Below are positions 1 through 6,335 of a DNA stretch of 64,000 nucleotides, piece after piece. Each line of letters begins with the position of its first letter. Positions within the stretch are counted from its first letter, which is position 1. The notes beneath the pieces were generated by a model that ran no database searches, was not told where the DNA came from, and saw nothing but the letters and a program-made list of their open reading frames with translations. Source of the DNA: Bacillus mycoides (GTDB lineage Bacteria > Bacillota > Bacilli > Bacillales > Bacillaceae_G); NCBI RefSeq assembly GCF_001757995.1, contig NZ_LXLV01000065.1:1-64000 (forward strand), read 5' to 3'. The position numbers and the translations under genes were made by a program.

Positions 1-126
1 ATACATCTATCATTATAACTACAAACGATTCCAAAAACGACTCAATCATCGAGCTCCGATCGAATATCGAATTTCGATGGCTGCATAGTCTTTTTTACAG
101 TTGTCTACTTGACGGGGATAAGTCCA
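1..126 (+). mobile_element. 3' end of an IS3-family insertion sequence (partial)
   Basis: The window opens inside the last codons of an IS3-type transposase, which stops at 86-88. The following 38 bases end in CTTGACGGGGATAAGTCCA, which looks like the right terminal inverted repeat, ending in CA as IS3-family ends do. The exact end near 126 is inferred, because the left end and the target duplication lie outside the window. Confidence 0.6.
2..88 (+). CDS. IS3-family transposase OrfB, C-terminal fragment
   Basis: Only 28 codons are visible, running into the window from the left. They read YNYKRFQKRLNHRAPIEYR followed by a short tail. This is the typical end of the IS3/IS150 DDE integrase core, which has the form YNxxRxQxxLNxxxPxEYR. 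No catalytic residue is in view, so it cannot be said whether the element is intact. The reading frame ends just before a likely terminal inverted repeat, as expected for OrfB. Confidence 0.7.
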   Translation, partial: YIYHYNYKRFQKRLNHRAPIEYRISMAA

Positions 127-333
127 ACCAGTCTGTCCAAAATCAGGAAGAATTCATCCATCAATTGTTTGGACTTGCACCATAAGATACGATTCCGTTA
201 GGGATATATGCGCTTTATTCTCTTTTATTTTATTTTTGCACCAGAACCGCTTGTTGAACTAACGCACCCGTTATTTTAAGTGAATTGATTCACAATCTTA
301 CTGGGAATTTACCTAAAAAAGCTGAATTAGCTT
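127..333. other. Gap without a recognisable gene
   Basis: This is AT-rich sequence right of the insertion-sequence end. A frame open from the IS tail continues to a stop at 183-185, which could be the broken end of an interrupted gene, but it resembles nothing I recognise. No promoter or RNA structure is convincing here. Confidence 0.3.
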
Positions 334-364
334 AATAAAAAAAGGACTCCCTTTTTGGGAATCC
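334..364 (-). terminator. Intrinsic terminator of the glycine-zipper gene
   Basis: Read on the minus strand, GGATTCCC and GGGAGTCC form an 8-bp stem (one G-U pair) around an A-rich loop, followed by a run of seven T. It lies just past the stop of the gene at 394. Confidence 0.8.
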
Positions 365-393
365 AATTCATTCAGTGTCACTTTGGTTAAAGT

Positions 394-603
394 CTAATCT
401 TCTCGGTTCGCAACACTGTCATTAGCCTCATCGGCACCTTCGCCGACTTTGTTACCCATCGCTCCTCCTGCAACAGCTCCTGCAACGGTACCAAGTGGAC
501 CAAGAACAGAACCCAAAGCAGCTCCAGCGACAGCACCGACACCAGTTCCTACCGCTTCGCCAGCATCATTATCGACACGGTTACGTTCGTTTTTATCAGC
601 CAC
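394..603 (-). CDS. Small glycine-zipper protein
   Basis: 69 residues. A polar N-terminus of about 15 residues is followed by a Gly/Ala-rich core (about residues 18-55) with repeated GxxxG-type spacing (GTGVGAVAGAALGSVLGP, then AGAVAGGAMG) and an acidic tail. This is the glycine-zipper pattern of small membrane-inserting or membrane-associated proteins. There is no cleavable signal peptide. The start is GTG, with AAGGAG eight bases upstream; the nearby ATG is out of frame. The gene stands alone with its own terminator. Function is unknown; a role in stress or envelope is only a guess from similar small proteins. Confidence 0.75.
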   Translation of the reverse strand: MADKNERNRVDNDAGEAVGTGVGAVAGAALGSVLGPLGTVAGAVAGGAMGNKVGEGADEANDSVANRED

Positions 604-741
604 TCATCTCACTCCTTATTTAGAATAGGCAAGTGCTTTCCAGCACAATACCTTACATATTTTGCCCTATAAGGACAGATTTATGCGAAGTGTTAGAATC
701 CTGAGAATTTAGCAAACCGGCGCTTTATATGGCGATACCCC

Positions 742-794
742 TATAATAAAAAGGTAGGAACATTTTGTACATATCAAATATGTTCCTACCTTTG
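742..794 (-). terminator. Strong intrinsic terminator after the MaoC-like gene
   Basis: AAAGGTAGGAACAT and its complement ATGTTCCTACCTTT form a long perfect stem. On the minus strand it is followed by TTTTTATT, just past the stop of the hydratase gene. Confidence 0.8.
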
Positions 795-850
795 ATTTTA
801 TTGAGTTTAACATCTATGACCTAAATGTGAAATTTTAACAGGCTTCTTTT

Positions 851-1228
851 TTATTCCCTTATAATTCCATAACTCGTCCCAACTAGTACGGTCTTTTCAT
901 GTTGATTGCGATAAACGGACTCAATTGAAACTTTTTTATATCCTTCCATTTGCTCAATATTTGTTAATGTTAATTCACAAGTAATCGTATCACCTGTAAA
1001 AACCGGCCTAATAAATTCACTTACTAATTCCCTCGCTATGTAATGTAACTCTTCTCCTACTTTCGTACCAATGCTAGCAGTCAATAGACCATGAACCATT
1101 AATCGCCCATTCTCATCATATTCCATATGATGTCTACCTTTATCGCCTGTAATATTTGCAAATTCAAAAACTTCTTCCTCCGTAAACCTTCTTTCGTATT
1201 TAAATACATCCCCGACTTTTATATTCAT
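851..1228 (-). CDS. MaoC/FabZ-like hot-dog dehydratase
   Basis: 125 residues, the size of a single hot-dog domain. The N-terminus (VGDVFKYERRFTEEEVFEFANITGDKGRHH) is typical of MaoC-like (R)-specific enoyl-CoA hydratases, and the central MVHGLLTASIGTKVG segment corresponds to the conserved central helix. Such proteins hydrate or dehydrate acyl-CoA thioesters in fatty-acid or polyhydroxyalkanoate metabolism. The usual D-x-N-x-x-H catalytic dyad is not clearly preserved: the sequence reads ITGDKGRHH, which may place D and H shifted. The substrate is therefore open. GGGGGA lies before the ATG. It is a single-gene unit with its own terminator. Confidence 0.75.
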   Translation of the reverse strand: MNIKVGDVFKYERRFTEEEVFEFANITGDKGRHHMEYDENGRLMVHGLLTASIGTKVGEELHYIARELVSEFIRPVFTGDTITCELTLTNIEQMEGYKKVSIESVYRNQHEKTVLVGTSYGIIRE

Positions 1229-1339
1229 TTTTATCCCCCGTTTAATAAACTGAATTTTCTTTTATTTTATCACAAAATAAGTCTCAGTTCAGTTTATATT
1301 ATTAAAATAGCGATCCTTTTTCTTCACTGCCTTATATTT

Positions 1340-1798
1340 TTATCGATGCCCATCCTTTTTTGCCACTTGATACCCGTAGTACGCACATGTTCCATTTCTT
1401 GATAACTCTCTTACTTCAAAACCACAACTTCTATAAAAATCAAAATTGTTAGCGGATGTATGCGCAAACCAATCACCATGCGGCAGCTTTTGTAAACAAA
1501 GAGCTACAAGTTTCTTACCTAACCCTTTTCCCCTATACTCACACTTCACAACTAAATTTACTATGTTAGCAACCATGATTTGATCAGAAATCACTCTAAC
1601 CATCGCGACCATTTCTTCTTCATCCCAAATTGTGAAAGCCCATGTGGAATTTTCAAATGCTATCGTAAATTTTTCAATTTGCCAAGAAGGGATATTTTCA
1701 TTACTCCAACCGGCATCTTCAAATAATGTCTTAATCGCATATGCTGGCACTCCATTCGTTCCTTCACGAATAATAAGTCCATTATGATAAATATACAT
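1340..1798 (-). CDS. GNAT-family N-acetyltransferase
   Basis: 152 residues with a standard GNAT fold. The acetyl-CoA pyrophosphate loop is visible as VVKCEYRGKGLGKKLVALCL (Q/RxxGxG/A signature, about residues 84-103). The preceding strand is MVAMVRVISDQIMVANIVNL, and the C-terminal part (WFAHTSANNFDFYRSCGFEVRE) contains the usual YxxxGF motif. GNAT enzymes move an acetyl group from acetyl-CoA to an amine; the acceptor cannot be told from sequence. The N-terminal 45 residues are unusual for the shortest members and may shape the acceptor site. AAAGGGGGGATTAC precedes the ATG. A second, unrelated GNAT gene lies directly upstream on the same strand. Confidence 0.85.
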   Translation of the reverse strand: MYIYHNGLIIREGTNGVPAYAIKTLFEDAGWSNENIPSWQIEKFTIAFENSTWAFTIWDEEEMVAMVRVISDQIMVANIVNLVVKCEYRGKGLGKKLVALCLQKLPHGDWFAHTSANNFDFYRSCGFEVRELSRNGTCAYYGYQVAKKDGHR

Positions 1799-1855
1799 GT
1801 AATCCCCCCTTTATTTTTTATATACCATTCTCCAAAAGATGCAATTCACCTTTTT

Positions 1856-2383
1856 TCATCCAACCCGCTTAATAGCATAAACGAGAACATCCATCTCATG
1901 AAATGAAGTTGTTTTCTCATAACTAAGCCCTGTTTTTCTAGCAACAAATATTGAAGCTGGGTGATTCGGATTAATAAGTGAAATTAATTTATTCATTTGT
2001 AATGCTTGAAAACCATAGTCTCGAAATGCTGCCGCAGCCTCTTTCGCATACCCCTTCCCCCAATACTTAGGAAGTAGCCAATAGCCAATCTCAATTTCCT
2101 CTTTTCCATCTACCTTCTGCTTGACAAGCCCTGCATGACCAATTCGTATCCCTGTTTCCTTTTCAATCATTACAAATAAACCGAGACCATTTTTATAATT
2201 TGGAAGTACCCGCTCCTCCAAACTTTTTTTACATTGCATATATGTTTTTAACGTTCCATTTCCAATATAGCGCATTACCTTCTCATCCCCCCATAAAGAA
2301 GCATAAAACGGTAAATCATCCATTGTATATTTGCGAAATTGTAAACGATTTGTATGAAACACTCTTTTATTCACTCCCATCAT
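1856..2383 (-). CDS. GNAT-family N-acetyltransferase, RimJ/RimL type
   Basis: 175 residues from the chosen start. It opens with TNRLQFRKYTMDDLPFYASLWGDEKVMRYIG, the classic RimJ/RimL beginning, and has the acetyl-CoA loop in YWLLPKYWGKGYAKEAAAAFRDYGF and the closing NHPASIFVARKTGLSYE. This branch acetylates N-termini of ribosomal proteins or small amines and antibiotics; the target here is unknown. An open frame extends four codons further upstream (to 2395), but GAGG lies six bases before the ATG at 2383, which makes this the better start. No partner gene is evident. Confidence 0.85.
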   Translation of the reverse strand: MMGVNKRVFHTNRLQFRKYTMDDLPFYASLWGDEKVMRYIGNGTLKTYMQCKKSLEERVLPNYKNGLGLFVMIEKETGIRIGHAGLVKQKVDGKEEIEIGYWLLPKYWGKGYAKEAAAAFRDYGFQALQMNKLISLINPNHPASIFVARKTGLSYEKTTSFHEMDVLVYAIKRVG

Positions 2384-2495
2384 TTTGAACCTCATTACAT
2401 AACTATATATTTCAAACTACTTAAGTGTTAAATAATTTTTATCAAGAAAGTTGAAAAAAGAAAGAAAATTCAGTCTTATAAAAATGTATTATATC

Positions 2496-2529
2496 AAAAA
2501 AAAGCAGTAGACAAAAGAGTGTCTACTGC
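2496..2529 (-). terminator. Intrinsic terminator of the iron ABC operon
   Basis: GCAGTAGACA and TGTCTACTGC form a perfect 10-bp stem with a 6-base loop. On the minus strand eight T follow. It ends the transcript that begins at the Fur-controlled promoter near 5.9 kb. Confidence 0.85.
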
Positions 2530-2676
2530 ATCCATATCATAACTAGTATAAAGAAAACTACAATTGAGGGGGTGTAGGATTTTCATATATACTAGATACT
2601 TATCCCGTTCTAACGGGCGGTAAACCTTCCAATCTTTTGAGTGGAAAGTTTACCGCACATAAGAACTTTGCGGTCG
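2530..2676. repeat. Hairpin-rich intergenic element
   Basis: Two adjacent inverted repeats stand out. One is CCCGTTctAACGGG. The other has arms GCGGTAAAC and GTTTACCGC with inner complementarity CTTCCA/TGGAAAG. No T-run follows either, so they are not simple terminators. A mobile B. cereus-type intergenic repeat or a structured 3' end is possible; neither can be proven from one copy. Confidence 0.4.
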
Positions 2677-3072
2677 TTAAGAAAGCACTGTTAAGTACTC
2701 AAATACACGCTGAGCTTTTTCTCCACCCATTCGTGCATGTTGAAGTAGCGAGATACCATGCGGACCAGGTGCAAATAATGCTTCTGGTTGTACTACTAAA
2801 ATAACTTGTACGACTTCAAGTTCCCCAAGCATAGCCGCTGCAAAAATATCCATCCGAGCTCCTTTTTCCAGTAAATAAAGAGCAATATCTTTACGACCTA
2901 CATGTGCAGCTGCTCCTAAAGCACTTTCCCAATCTGAGCCACCCCAATTATAGGCGGCATGAAGTAAGCTTGGCGATTCAGCTAACAGTTCCTGTACTTT
3001 TTCTAGATCTCCGTGAGCTGCCATAACAAATTCTCTTACTAATTCAGTGGTAATACGCTCTTCTGTTTGCAT
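2677..3072 (-). CDS. Ankyrin-repeat protein
   Basis: 131 residues. About three ankyrin-like helical repeats can be read: VREFVMAAHGDLEKVQELLAESPSLLH, then SALGAAAHVGRKDIALYLLEKGARMD, then FAAAMLGELEVVQVILVVQPEAL, plus a capping SLLQHARMGGEKAQRVFEYL. There is no signal peptide or membrane segment, so it should be a cytoplasmic protein-binding scaffold. It is the last gene of the iron ABC operon: its start lies 34 bp inside the ATPase gene, suggesting translational coupling, and GGAG precedes the ATG. A link to the transporter is inferred only from this overlap. The partner protein is unknown. Confidence 0.8.
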   Translation of the reverse strand: MQTEERITTELVREFVMAAHGDLEKVQELLAESPSLLHAAYNWGGSDWESALGAAAHVGRKDIALYLLEKGARMDIFAAAMLGELEVVQVILVVQPEALFAPGPHGISLLQHARMGGEKAQRVFEYLTVLS

Positions 3073-3857
3073 CTCGCTTCTCCTTTTTTAGAAATTCGTT
3101 TCGGTGTAAAAAATGGCTTGTCGCTTCCTTGAAAAATATCTACTTCTATGCCAAATACACGCTGAAACATTTGATGACATAATACTTCTTCTGGTACCCC
3201 GTCATACTGAATCTTTCCTCGCTTTAATACGAGTAAACGATCGCTATATTGAGCCGCTTGATTAATATCATGTAAAACCATTACAATCGTCATACCAAAC
3301 TCTTCGTTTAATCGTTTAACAAGTTCCATTACTTCTAACTGGTGGACGATATCTAAAAAGGTTGTTGGTTCATCTAATAGTAAGACATTTGTGCGTTGTG
3401 CAAGCGTCATTGCAATCCAAGCACGTTGCCTTTCTCCTCCTGATAAGGATTGTAAAAGACGATATTCATATCCTTCAAGATTTGTAACAGACAATGCCCA
3501 ATCAACAATTTCTTCATCTTCTTTATTTAAGCGACTACTCCATGATTTATGAGGACCTCTTCCGAACTCTATTAGTTCTTTCACTGTTAAATCTAATTGA
3601 TGATCGTGCATTTGTGGTAACATTGCTAATTGCTTCGCTACATCTGCACTCTTCATCATATGAATATTTTCCCCATCTAAAATGATGTCTCCTTCGCTTT
3701 GTTTAAGTAGCCGTGCTATTAAACGAAGCAAAGTAGATTTCCCCGATCCATTCGGACCGATTAAACTAACGATTTCTCCAGCTTTAATATGTATATTCAT
3801 ATTTTGCATTTGAAATCTTTCAGAATGTGCGTAAAACACTTTGTTAACGGAAATCAC
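3039..3857 (-). CDS. Iron(III)-siderophore/heme ABC transporter, ATP-binding protein
   Basis: 272 residues, FecE/FhuC type. Walker A is GPNGSGKST (residues 34-42), followed by the Q-loop region, the signature LSGGERQRAW, Walker B VLLLDEPT, and the switch histidine in MVLHDINQAA. It powers uptake of a ferric chelate through the adjacent FecCD-type permease. The start is GTG with AGGAGG upstream, and the first 14 bp overlap the end of the permease gene. The C-terminal tail of about 25 residues (basic, with one Cys) extends into the start of the ankyrin gene and may be kept mainly to couple translation. The chelate cannot be told from the ATPase. Confidence 0.9.
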   Translation of the reverse strand: MISVNKVFYAHSERFQMQNMNIHIKAGEIVSLIGPNGSGKSTLLRLIARLLKQSEGDIILDGENIHMMKSADVAKQLAMLPQMHDHQLDLTVKELIEFGRGPHKSWSSRLNKEDEEIVDWALSVTNLEGYEYRLLQSLSGGERQRAWIAMTLAQRTNVLLLDEPTTFLDIVHQLEVMELVKRLNEEFGMTIVMVLHDINQAAQYSDRLLVLKRGKIQYDGVPEEVLCHQMFQRVFGIEVDIFQGSDKPFFTPKRISKKGEARCKQKSVLPLN

Positions 3858-4881
3858 GTTGTTTTCCTCCTCTATGGATTAAATATAAGAAGAACGGACC
3901 ACCTAAGAAGGACAATAAAATACCAACAGGCAATTCGATTGGATCGAACCAACTTCGAGCTATCACATCCGCAAAAACAAGTAATATCCCACCACCAAGG
4001 CATGATAATGGCAGTAAATATTTATAGTCATTTCCAACTAATAAACGTAACATATGCGGTACAACAAGACCGACAAATCCAATAAGTCCGGAAACACTAA
4101 CCGCAATTCCAGCTAATAATGTACTTACTACTATTAAATAAAACCGGCTTCTTTCCACGTTATGCCCTAATAATTTCGCCATTTCATCTCCGAGCATTAA
4201 TACTCGAATGTGTTTAATACCGAAGAAAGCTAATATAATAGCGAATATTGCATAGTAAATAATCATATTTAAATGAGCCCAGCTCACACCACCAATACCG
4301 CCAGCTAACCACGGTAACACGGATTGTACTTTATCACTATGTAATAACATTAATGCTGACGTTGCTGCACCAATTAATGCATTGATTGACACACCTACTA
4401 AGACGATTCTTGAAGGCGGTGCCCCTTTTTGCCATGATAAAGCATAAATGACCATCGCTGTTATGAAAGCTCCTAAAAAAGCTCCTAGCGGTAAGAAAGC
4501 CATATGCTGTGGAAATAAAATCATGATTATTATTGCTACAAGGCCTGCTCCTGATGAAACTCCAATAATTCCAGGGTCTGCAAGAGGGTTTCTCATAACC
4601 CCTTGCAGTAATGCTCCAGATGTAGCTAAACATGTTCCTACTATAAACCCAACGAGCACTCTCGGTATGCGAAGATCCCACACAATTCGATGAACTGTTG
4701 ACCCTTCATCTTGTATACCCTCTATAATGTCTCGTAAAGAAAAAGATAAGCTCCCTGCGAAAAGACCGTAAAAAAGACCTAGAAATGTTAATACGACTAA
4801 AGTAACTGTTATTATCCATCTTTTTCTCGCAAAAGGATGTTCCTTTTCTCTTACTATTTCACTACTCTCCATACTTATCAT
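3844..4881 (-). CDS. FecCD-family iron chelate ABC permease
   Basis: 345 residues with about nine to ten hydrophobic helices. Family marks include LRIPRVLVGFIVGTCLATSGALLQGVMRNPLADPGIIGVSSGAGL and, near the end, GLIGFVGLVVPHMLRLLVG. A single permease gene implies a homodimer in the membrane, unlike the FecC/FecD heterodimer systems. The start at 4881 overlaps the stop of the binding-protein gene (ATGA). The Shine-Dalgarno AAGGA sits very close to this ATG, so initiation at the in-frame ATG at 4872 is also likely. It acts with the lipoprotein at 4878 and the ATPase at 3039. Confidence 0.9.
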   Translation of the reverse strand: MISMESSEIVREKEHPFARKRWIITVTLVVLTFLGLFYGLFAGSLSFSLRDIIEGIQDEGSTVHRIVWDLRIPRVLVGFIVGTCLATSGALLQGVMRNPLADPGIIGVSSGAGLVAIIIMILFPQHMAFLPLGAFLGAFITAMVIYALSWQKGAPPSRIVLVGVSINALIGAATSALMLLHSDKVQSVLPWLAGGIGGVSWAHLNMIIYYAIFAIILAFFGIKHIRVLMLGDEMAKLLGHNVERSRFYLIVVSTLLAGIAVSVSGLIGFVGLVVPHMLRLLVGNDYKYLLPLSCLGGGILLVFADVIARSWFDPIELPVGILLSFLGGPFFLYLIHRGGKQRDFR

Positions 4882-5825
4882 TTCCTTACATCTTGTATAC
4901 TTTTATACATAAAGTCCATCGCTTCTGTTACTTTTGTCCCAGGATTTGATCCAAATAAATCTGGTGGTAAAATAACAACACGATTTTGTTTTACTGCATC
5001 TAAATTTTTCCACGCTTCATTTTTCATCATTTCGCCTTCAAATGCTTTTTTCACACTATTGGGATCTCCATGTGTAATTAAATAAATCACATCTGGATTT
5101 GCTTCAATAATACGTTCTACACTTAGCTGTGCATATTGCGGATACTCTTTCATTTCTGGAAAACCAGCTGCGATATTTTTCCCGCCCGTTTTTTCTAAAA
5201 TATCCCCTGATAGAGATGTTGGTAATGCTGCTAAATAAGTGCCTGGTGCTCCATAAACTAGCAATGCTTTAATATCGCTCTTTTTCTCATATTTCTTCAT
5301 TTGATCATTAATTTTTTGGTTAAGCTCTTTTGCTTTATCTTCTTTCTTCATTACTGTTCCATACATTTCAATACTCTTTTGAATATCTTTTACAGAGTTT
5401 GCTGAAGAAATGATTACTTTTGTTCCTTGTCCTTCAACCGTTGGAATATTTTTTTGGAACCCATTATTAGCAATAAGTACGTCTGGCTTTATACTAGCAA
5501 TTTGTTCAAAGTTTGGCTGATGTGCATTTCCAATTACTTGTGTTTTTTGCAAATCTTCTGGAAGGGGAATTTTTGCATCTGGACGACCGACGATTTTCCC
5601 TCCTAAAGCATGGATAATATTCATATCCCCCATACTTAACGTCGCAAAACTTTCAGGAACTTTATTGAATGTTATCTTTCTGTCTGAGAGATCGGTAATT
5701 TCGATTTTGTCTGTTCCTTTGTCTGTTTTTGTTGCGGATGCTTTTTCGTTTTCTTTTGCACTGCAGCCTATTAATAAGAAAAAAATAGATAAGATCGCTG
5801 TGAACAGCGTAATGGATTTTTTCAT
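4878..5825 (-). CDS. Iron chelate (siderophore or heme) binding lipoprotein
   Basis: 315 residues. A signal peptide ends in the lipobox LLIGC, so Cys21 should be lipidated and the protein anchored outside the membrane. The rest is a helical-backbone metal-receptor fold (FecB/BtuF type): an N-lobe with KIEITDLSDRKITFNKVPESFATL and a C-lobe with SVERIIEANPDVIYLITHGD. It delivers a ferric chelate to the permease downstream. AGGGGTG lies before the ATG, and two Fur boxes precede it, so the operon should be switched on by iron shortage. Ligand identity (catecholate, citrate, heme) cannot be decided from sequence. Confidence 0.9.
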   Translation of the reverse strand: MKKSITLFTAILSIFFLLIGCSAKENEKASATKTDKGTDKIEITDLSDRKITFNKVPESFATLSMGDMNIIHALGGKIVGRPDAKIPLPEDLQKTQVIGNAHQPNFEQIASIKPDVLIANNGFQKNIPTVEGQGTKVIISSANSVKDIQKSIEMYGTVMKKEDKAKELNQKINDQMKKYEKKSDIKALLVYGAPGTYLAALPTSLSGDILEKTGGKNIAAGFPEMKEYPQYAQLSVERIIEANPDVIYLITHGDPNSVKKAFEGEMMKNEAWKNLDAVKQNRVVILPPDLFGSNPGTKVTEAMDFMYKSIQDVRK

Positions 5826-5840
5826 ACTTTCACCCCTAAG

Positions 5841-5858
5841 TGATAATGATAATCATTA
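5841..5858 (-). promoter_or_regulatory. Fur box, promoter-proximal
   Basis: TGATAATGATAATCATTA lies between the promoter and the start of the binding-lipoprotein gene. It matches the 7-1-7 Fur consensus TGATAATNATTATCA with one mismatch. Confidence 0.8.
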
Positions 5859-5869
5859 ACTACTACTCT

Positions 5870-5899
5870 ACTTTAATTGATAAGGATTATCATTGTCAA
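5870..5899 (-). promoter_or_regulatory. SigA promoter with embedded Fur box
   Basis: On the minus strand TTGACA (5899-5894) is followed after 18 bases by TAAAGT (5875-5870). A second Fur box, TGATAAGGATTATCA (5878-5892, one mismatch to consensus), fills the spacer. Fur with iron bound should block polymerase here; the second Fur box downstream would strengthen repression. Confidence 0.75.
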
Positions 5900-5928
5900 T
5901 ATGAAACGCATACATTTTCTACAAAAAT

Positions 5929-5966
5929 GAAAAAACGCTACAAAAAGATTTCTTCTTTTCGTAGCG
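5929..5966 (-). terminator. Intrinsic terminator of yrhC
   Basis: CGCTACAAAAAGA and TCTTTTCGTAGCG form an imperfect stem with a short loop. On the minus strand a T-run follows, just after the yrhC stop. Confidence 0.8.
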
Positions 5967-5972
5967 CCCTAT

Positions 5973-6209
5973 TTAACAATTTTCTTCATATTCGCTCTCC
6001 TCTAATTGGTCACGCATCATTCTAACACGCTTAAAGAAGAAAAAAGCAAGAACTAAAAATACAATAATACTCCCCATCATAACAAAAGACTGCACCATAT
6101 CTTTGACTCCACTTGGAATTAATAAACCGATCATTAAAAATGTACTTATAGATAAAAGTACTTGTCCGAAACGGGTATAATCTGCTATTTTTTCTTGTAA
6201 TTCTTTCAT
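5973..6209 (-). CDS. yrhC: YrhC-like small membrane protein
   Basis: 78 residues with two hydrophobic helices (about 18-34 and 42-60), a short basic turn (KRVRMMRDQ) and an acidic tail. It matches the size and layout of B. subtilis YrhC, which follows mccB (yrhB) there. Here adhE lies between mccB and this gene, so the neighbourhood is conserved but interrupted. GGAGTGATAAAGAG precedes the ATG. The molecular function is not known; a role connected with sulfur amino-acid metabolism is suggested only by gene order. Confidence 0.7.
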   Translation of the reverse strand: MKELQEKIADYTRFGQVLLSISTFLMIGLLIPSGVKDMVQSFVMMGSIIVFLVLAFFFFKRVRMMRDQLEESEYEENC

Positions 6210-6298
6210 CTCTTTATCACTCCCATCCTCACTTTATCACATTCTATCAAGCTTAAAGACAAGTAAATAGAACCAAACTGGGAGATGTTTTCCAAAGT

Positions 6299-6330
6299 AA
6301 AAAAGAGCCGCTTAAATGCGGCTCTTTTTT
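6299..6330 (-). terminator. Intrinsic terminator of adhE
   Basis: GAGCCGC and GCGGCTC (6305-6311 and 6318-6324), flanked by A and T runs, form a symmetrical terminator six bases past the adhE stop. It could work in both directions. Confidence 0.9.
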
Positions 6331-6335
6331 ATCTA

